Assembly: GCA_017524725.1 (NCBI GenBank)
Contig: JAFXUZ010000086.1
Span: forward strand, 1-55,548
Direction of reading: 5' to 3'
Origin: Clostridia bacterium
GTDB lineage: Bacteria; Bacillota; Clostridia; Christensenellales; Aristaeellaceae
Length of the DNA stretch: 55,548 bases
Part shown: positions 51,255-55,548 of the stretch, one piece after another
Layout of the letters: each line of letters begins with the position of its first letter
How positions within the stretch are numbered: position 1 is the stretch's first letter
Program-made: the position numbers and the translations under genes
The notes under the pieces: generated by a model
Seen by the model: only the letters and a program-made list of their open reading frames with translations
Databases searched by the model: none
What the model was told of the DNA's origin: nothing

Positions 51255-52622
51255 TTATCCTATCATGATCTTTTCTTCGGGATATTTGGAAGCCGTACGC
51301 ACCCTGCTGATCCTGCCTGAGAGCGCCAAAGCCAGGGTCAGGGGCCCTACACGCCCCAGGAACATCATGGGCAGCAGAACAGCGCGGCCCGCGGGCGAAA
51401 GGTTTGGGGTGCCGATGGCGGATACGCCCACCGTGCCCATGGCGCTCGCAGCTTCAAACCAGATATCCGCCAGGGAGAAACGGCCGTCCTCGATAAAGGA
51501 TATCATCAGCGTACCGGTCACCTGTACGGCCAGGAACAGGGTGATGACCGCAAGGGCTCGGCGGACGGTATCCGATGACAGCCTTCGCCGGGATGCGTTC
51601 ACCTCGTTCTCTCCTCGGATTACGTTCATCATCAGATAGAACAGCACGGCGGCGGTGGTGGTCTTTACTCCTCCGCCTGTGGAAGCGGGGGAGGCTCCGA
51701 TGAACATCATAAGCGTGCTGAAAAGTTTTGATCCGTCACGCATCATGGAAAGCTCAAAGGAATTGAATCCTGCCGTGCGCAGGGTGACGGACTGGAAAAA
51801 CGCGTTCAGCGCCTTTTCCCCTGTGCCGCGATCCCTCAGCGTTGCGGCGTTCGTTCCTTCCGCAAACAGGAAAACGAGGGTGCCGGATGCCAGGAGGATG
51901 CCCGTCAGGGTCAGCACGATGCGGGTATGCAGGGACAGGGAACGGAAGCCTTCCCGGCAGCGCAGGGTTTCCAGAATAACAGAGAAACCCAGGCTGCCCA
52001 GAATGATCAGCAGGGCCACGGTGATAAGCACCAAAGGGTCTTTGGAAAAGGCGGTCAGGCTGGAAAACTGCCCGAAAAGATCAAAACCAGCGTTGCAAAA
52101 AGCGCTGACAGCGTGAAAAAGGGCCATCCAGAGCCCGTGCAGCCAGCCGTACAGCGGAACGAAACGGATGGCCAGCACCGCTGTGCCGAGGGTCTCGATC
52201 CCGAACGCCAGCATGAGATAAAGCTTTGTCAGTACGGACAGGTCGGATAGGGATGCGCTGTTCATGGATTCCCGGATCAGCATGCGTCCTTTCAGGGATA
52301 TCTTGCGTCCCAGCATCACCATGATCATGGTTGCAAACACCATGAAGCCAAGTCCCCCCACCTGGATGAGGACAAGCAGCACAATCTGGCCGAACAGGGA
52401 GAATACGGTTCCCGTATCCACCGCTACCAGGCCCGTAACACAAACCGCCGAAGCCGAGGTGAAAAGGCTGTCGAAAACACCGACGCTTTTCCCGCTCCGG
52501 GAGGATATGGGCAGCGCCAGCAAAAAAGCGCCCAATAGGATCAGTATCAGAAACCCGAACACCAACAGGCTTTCCGGACGGTGTTTTTTTTCCCTGCTTT
52601 TCCCTTTGCGAAAGACGATCAC
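51255..52622 (-). CDS. KtrB/TrkH-type potassium uptake protein, GTG start
   Basis: A 455-aa membrane protein with the four-fold M1-P-M2 repeat. Filter-loop signatures are SASAVCVTGLVAVDTG, SAFCNAGFDLFG, SVTLRTAGFNS and ASAMGTVGVSAIG, each with the conserved Gly. The absence of an extended N-terminus points to KtrB rather than TrkH. GGAGG lies 7 nt before the GTG at 52622, which overlaps the stop of the response regulator gene (GTGA). No ktrA gating gene follows in the window. Confidence 0.92.
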   Translation of the reverse strand: MIVFRKGKSREKKHRPESLLVFGFLILILLGAFLLALPISSRSGKSVGVFDSLFTSASAVCVTGLVAVDTGTVFSLFGQIVLLVLIQVGGLGFMVFATMIMVMLGRKISLKGRMLIRESMNSASLSDLSVLTKLYLMLAFGIETLGTAVLAIRFVPLYGWLHGLWMALFHAVSAFCNAGFDLFGQFSSLTAFSKDPLVLITVALLIILGSLGFSVILETLRCREGFRSLSLHTRIVLTLTGILLASGTLVFLFAEGTNAATLRDRGTGEKALNAFFQSVTLRTAGFNSFELSMMRDGSKLFSTLMMFIGASPASTGGGVKTTTAAVLFYLMMNVIRGENEVNASRRRLSSDTVRRALAVITLFLAVQVTGTLMISFIEDGRFSLADIWFEAASAMGTVGVSAIGTPNLSPAGRAVLLPMMFLGRVGPLTLALALSGRISRVRTASKYPEEKIMIG

Positions 52623-53341
52623 GGCGTTTCCTCCGTCCCCTTTTCTGTTTTCAGCATCCGATAACCGATGCCGATATGGGTCTGGATGAAGGGCTGGGCG
52701 TCGCTGCCGGTCTGCAGCTTTTTACGGAGCATGGCCATGAACACCCGCAGGGATCCCATATCCGAAGCGGTGAAATTGCCCCAGATCTCTTTCAGGATAT
52801 AGTTGTGGGTCAGTACCTTGCCGGTGTTTTTTGCCAGCAGGCAGATCAGTTTGTATTCGATCGGCGTCAGATGGATCTCACTGCCGTTCAGGTAAGCGCA
52901 TCCGGCCGCATAATCGATGCGGAGGCTTCCGTTTTCATAAACGGAGCTTTCCCCGCCGGCGGCGTTTGAAGCATGCAGCCTGCGCAGCGCTACCCGCAGA
53001 CGTGCCAGCAGTTCGTCCACCGAAAAAGGCTTGGTCAGGTAATCATCGGCCCCGGCGTCCAGCGCTTCCACCTTGTCCGCGTCCTCGCTGCGGGCGGAGA
53101 TGACGATGACGGGCATCGCGCTCCAGGTACGCACCTTTCGGATGATGTCTACGCCCTCCATATCCGGAAGCCCCAGGTCCAGCAGCATGATATCCGGCCG
53201 GTGGGTCGTCAGTTCGATCAGAGCTTCGCTTCCGGTCCCGGCCAGGCTATACTGATAGCCCTGGGTCTCCATCGTGACCGCCATCAGGTTCCGCACCGCG
53301 GCGTCGTCTTCCACGATCAGGATGGCTGCTTTACTGTTCAA
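52619..53341 (-). CDS. kdpE: KdpE-like response regulator, TTG start
   Basis: A 240-aa OmpR-type regulator. Receiver: ILIVEDDAAVRN with the acidic pocket, phospho-Asp in MLLDLGLPD, and Lys in LTKPFS. C-terminal winged helix: LTPIEYKLICLLAKNTGKVLTH. The pattern resembles KdpE. The TTG start has GGAGGTG 7 nt upstream, within the end of the kinase gene, which it overlaps by 11 bases. Confidence 0.9.
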   Translation of the reverse strand: MNSKAAILIVEDDAAVRNLMAVTMETQGYQYSLAGTGSEALIELTTHRPDIMLLDLGLPDMEGVDIIRKVRTWSAMPVIVISARSEDADKVEALDAGADDYLTKPFSVDELLARLRVALRRLHASNAAGGESSVYENGSLRIDYAAGCAYLNGSEIHLTPIEYKLICLLAKNTGKVLTHNYILKEIWGNFTASDMGSLRVFMAMLRKKLQTGSDAQPFIQTHIGIGYRMLKTEKGTEETP

Positions 53342-55304
53342 ATGCTTTCACCTCCGCAAGGGGGAGCGTAAAAAAGAATCTCGCTCCATGGGGAAGGATG
53401 TTTTCCATATGGATCTCTCCGCCGTGGGCCTGAACGATGGAACGGCATAGGGCCAGTCCCAGGCCGATGCCCCGGCGGCTGTCAGGGGAACGCTTGACGC
53501 CGGTATAGAACATGTCGAATACCCTGTCTTCATCTCCCGGAGGAACCCCCGCGCCGTCATCCTCCACCCATACCAGCGCTTTGCTTTGTTCACGCGCTGT
53601 ACCAATAGTAATTTTTGCGCCTTCCGGCGTATATTTCACCGCGTTATTGATCAGGTTGATCAGCACCTGAACGATCAGGCCAGCGTCCATCAGGACGAGG
53701 AGCATATCATTGGAAAGTTCTGTCATGATACGGCGCCGGGATGCGTTCCGGTCCAGGTGCCGCAGTGCTTCTTCCACCGCATCAGAGATCAGTTCCGTTT
53801 GCAGGTTCAGCTTCATGGTGCCGTTTTCAGTACGGGTGATGGTCAGCAGGTTTTCCACCAGGCCGTTCAGCCAGATCGCATCGTCGTAGATGGATTCATA
53901 CAGTTCCTTCCGCTTCTCGTCGCCCAGCTGTTCCGGATTTTCCAGAAGGATCGCAGCGTTGCCCGAAATACTGGTCAGAGGTGTGCGCAGGTCGTGGGAG
54001 ATGGCCCTGAGCAGGTTGGCCCGCAGGGCTTCCTGGCGGGCGCTTTCTTCCATGCGCTGTTTTTCGCGGGTCATGTGATCCTTTTCCAGCGCAAGGGCGC
54101 ATTCGTCCAGGATGGATATCATCAGGTTTTTGCGGTATTCGTCGATCATAGGATCGTTGTCCGCCCGGATGCCCATAACAGCCCACACCCGGTCTTCACC
54201 GTAAACTGCCATATACAGGCATTTAGCTTCCGGATATGCCCGGGTCCCATGACCGGCGTGTTTTTTGTTTTTTACCACCCATGCCGCGATATCCTGTTCC
54301 CGATGCAGCGGCACATCCGCAAAACCGCCGTCCTGATCTATCTCAAGCAGTATCGGTTCGGTGGCAAGCGCGTCTCCCGGATGATCATAGCAAAGAACAC
54401 TGTGCTCCAGCAGCCGGCTCAGCTGACGCTGCGCCACATGCAAAATGGCATCCCTGCCTTCTGCTTTTTGCAGAAGCTGGCTGGTGGATAAAAGCACCTC
54501 CGTCTGATACGCCTTGTTGGCTGTCAGGATGGACTGGGCTTTGATCCGGCTGGTAAGGGAGCTGGACAGGAGCGCCGCGGCAAACATCACGGCGAATGTG
54601 GCAAGGTAGTCCGGACTGGAAGCCAGGGAATAATACGGTTCCGTAAAGAAAAAATTGAAAATAAGTACGGCAAGCAAAGAGGATAGCAGGCTGTATCCCA
54701 GTCCGGTGGTCAGAAGCGCCACACCCATTACGCCCAGGATATAGATCAAAACGATGTTGGTGATCGCAAGGCCGATGCCGGAAAACAAAAAACCAGTGCC
54801 GGTACAGGCTGCCAGGATGAGCAGCGTTTTCAAAAGGTCGCTTAAAGACAGGCGTTCTCCCCGCAGGAGATTCGCGAATGCCGAACGCCGCACGTCGGAT
54901 CTCAGACGATTGGGAACAATGATGATCTCAACATCCGGCGCCAGTTCGTTCAGGCGTGACATTAACGTCTTTCCGGACAGAAGCGGAGTGCGCTGCCGGG
55001 GACTTTTGCCCAGCACGATCTTTGTGATCCTGCTGACCCGGGCATACCTGGCGATGGCTGTGGCGGGATCGTTGCCGAAGATCGTGGTCAGCCTGGCTCC
55101 ATACCGCTCGGCAAGGGCAAGGTGGTCATGCACTGCCCGGGATTGGGCTTCATCCTGAATATCGGTGTTTTCAACATAAAGGGCGATAAGCTCCGCTCCG
55201 AGCGCGTGGGAGAGAGCCGATGCCCGACGGATCACATCTACGCTTGTGGGAGAAGCGGATACGCACACCATGATGCGTTCTTCATCGATCTTCCTGTCAG
55301 GCAT
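53331..55304 (-). CDS. KdpD-like sensor kinase lacking the N-terminal KdpD domain
   Basis: A 657-aa kinase, against about 890 in E. coli KdpD. It starts directly with a universal-stress-type domain (about 10-130), then four membrane segments of the DUF4118 type (about 160-255), a GAF-like domain, a HisKA domain with RAISHDLRTPLTS (phospho-His) and an HATPase domain with NLINNAVKYTPEGA and RGIGLGLALCRSI. The about 200-residue KdpD domain with its Walker motifs is absent. GAGAGGTG is 5 nt before the ATG. It is followed by kdpE and a KtrB gene; no kdpFABC genes are in the window. Confidence 0.88.
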   Translation of the reverse strand: MPDRKIDEERIMVCVSASPTSVDVIRRASALSHALGAELIALYVENTDIQDEAQSRAVHDHLALAERYGARLTTIFGNDPATAIARYARVSRITKIVLGKSPRQRTPLLSGKTLMSRLNELAPDVEIIIVPNRLRSDVRRSAFANLLRGERLSLSDLLKTLLILAACTGTGFLFSGIGLAITNIVLIYILGVMGVALLTTGLGYSLLSSLLAVLIFNFFFTEPYYSLASSPDYLATFAVMFAAALLSSSLTSRIKAQSILTANKAYQTEVLLSTSQLLQKAEGRDAILHVAQRQLSRLLEHSVLCYDHPGDALATEPILLEIDQDGGFADVPLHREQDIAAWVVKNKKHAGHGTRAYPEAKCLYMAVYGEDRVWAVMGIRADNDPMIDEYRKNLMISILDECALALEKDHMTREKQRMEESARQEALRANLLRAISHDLRTPLTSISGNAAILLENPEQLGDEKRKELYESIYDDAIWLNGLVENLLTITRTENGTMKLNLQTELISDAVEEALRHLDRNASRRRIMTELSNDMLLVLMDAGLIVQVLINLINNAVKYTPEGAKITIGTAREQSKALVWVEDDGAGVPPGDEDRVFDMFYTGVKRSPDSRRGIGLGLALCRSIVQAHGGEIHMENILPHGARFFFTLPLAEVKAFEQ

Positions 55305-55334
55305 GCGTTCACCTCTCCCGCTGGAATCTGATTA

Positions 55335-55343
55335 ATTATACCA
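55335..55343 (-). promoter_or_regulatory. Extended -10 element upstream of the KdpD-like gene
   Basis: On the minus strand TGGTATAAT, an extended -10, is about 31 bases before the ATG. No good -35 hexamer is seen, which suggests activator dependence. Confidence 0.5.
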
Positions 55344-55419
55344 TAACTTCCATAAAGACGGGAATAAAGGTAGAGCGCTCATATTAAAAACGTATAAAGG
55401 AACCGAACTGAATATTCCG

Positions 55420-55435
55420 GGTGCTTTTGAGCACC
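55420..55435. other. Small hairpin before the right-end repeats
   Basis: GGTGCT and AGCACC around TTTG, 12 bases before the first 23-bp repeat. Possible boundary of a mobile element. Confidence 0.3.
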
Positions 55436-55447
55436 GAGTCCGGGCAA

Positions 55448-55548
55448 GTTGAGCCACCGTTCCGTTTTGAGATGAGCCAGCATTCGGGCGGAAGTTGAGC
55501 CGGCATTCCGGAAGATGTTGAGCCAGAAAATTCCTCGTATAATTCTCC
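55448..55548. mobile_element. Four 23-bp direct repeats, possible end of an IS21-type element
   Basis: GTTGAGCCA-type units start at 55448, 55471, 55494 and 55517, exactly 23 bases apart: GTTGAGCCACCGTTCC, GATGAGCCAGCATTCG, GTTGAGCCGGCATTCC, GTTGAGCCAGAAAATT. IS21-family ends carry several such direct repeats that bind the transposase. A TATAAT follows at 55538-55543 and would fit a gene just outside the window. The element type is inference. Confidence 0.45.

Overview
The window looks like chromosomal DNA of an anaerobic Gram-positive member of the Clostridia (Bacillota), probably from a gut or rumen setting. The reasons are strong AGGAGG-type ribosome binding sites, class A RNase P RNA, a sortase with an LPXTG-like substrate, soj/spo0J-type parAB, a TRAP transporter, butanol-dehydrogenase-type ADH, and a superoxide-reductase-like domain. 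Base composition looks moderately GC-rich. No species can be named from the sequence alone.

Layout. 1-2.85 kb is a decayed accessory patch: the first 21 codons of a transposase-like gene with a consensus promoter, gene tails, a 36-aa membrane peptide facing a putative small RNA, and an N-terminally truncated, frameshifted large serine recombinase. 2.9-6.3 kb holds a class B sortase and a secreted zinc protease with an IPKTG sorting signal. 6.6-8.9 kb has 21-bp repeats, tRNA-Arg(CCG), rnpB and a PpiC-type foldase. 9-10.8 kb has a secreted metallo-beta-lactamase-fold protein and tadA. 10.9-12.25 kb is infC-rpmI-rplT, with an ATC start for infC behind a leader hairpin. 12.3-16.2 kb is a replication/segregation block: parB, parA, an unknown gene, a candidate oriC with DnaA boxes, and dnaA. 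dnaN does not follow dnaA.

16.3-25.96 kb: msrA-SDR, recQ, an ABC exporter, a GH78 rhamnosidase, an iron ADH and a nitroreductase; the last two sit behind a MerR-like promoter with a 19-bp spacer. 26.2-28.1 kb is an autoregulated-looking GntR(YtrA)-ABC-permease operon whose ATPase is frameshifted. 28.2-38 kb is mostly single genes: M48 protease, a cytosolic zincin, GNAT and CAT-like acetyltransferases, an XRE regulator fused to a desulfoferrodoxin-like domain, methyltransferases (one truncated), a D-aminoacylase next to a VanX-like dipeptidase, an alpha/beta hydrolase behind a 12-C tract, and a YcxB-like protein.

38.3-41.2 kb is a DctPQM TRAP operon. 41.8-44.1 kb holds a frameshifted Mbeg1-like lipase, a coupled unknown gene, a DUF2200 gene and tRNA-Arg(CCT). 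44.4-47.2 kb is an amino-sugar operon (beta-helix acyltransferase, GlmM-like mutase, NagB). 47.4-51 kb is a heterodimeric ABC exporter with complementary degenerate ATP sites. 51.25-55.3 kb is a kdpD-like/kdpE-like two-component system translationally coupled to a KtrB/TrkH potassium channel. The window ends in four 23-bp direct repeats that may be the end of an insertion sequence.

The most interesting points are the HTH-superoxide reductase fusion, the KdpD-like kinase that lacks its KdpD domain and is linked to KtrB, the dnaA/parAB/oriC arrangement without dnaN, the toxin-like peptide with a convergent RNA, and several regular repeats. All calls come from reading the sequence; no database search was run.
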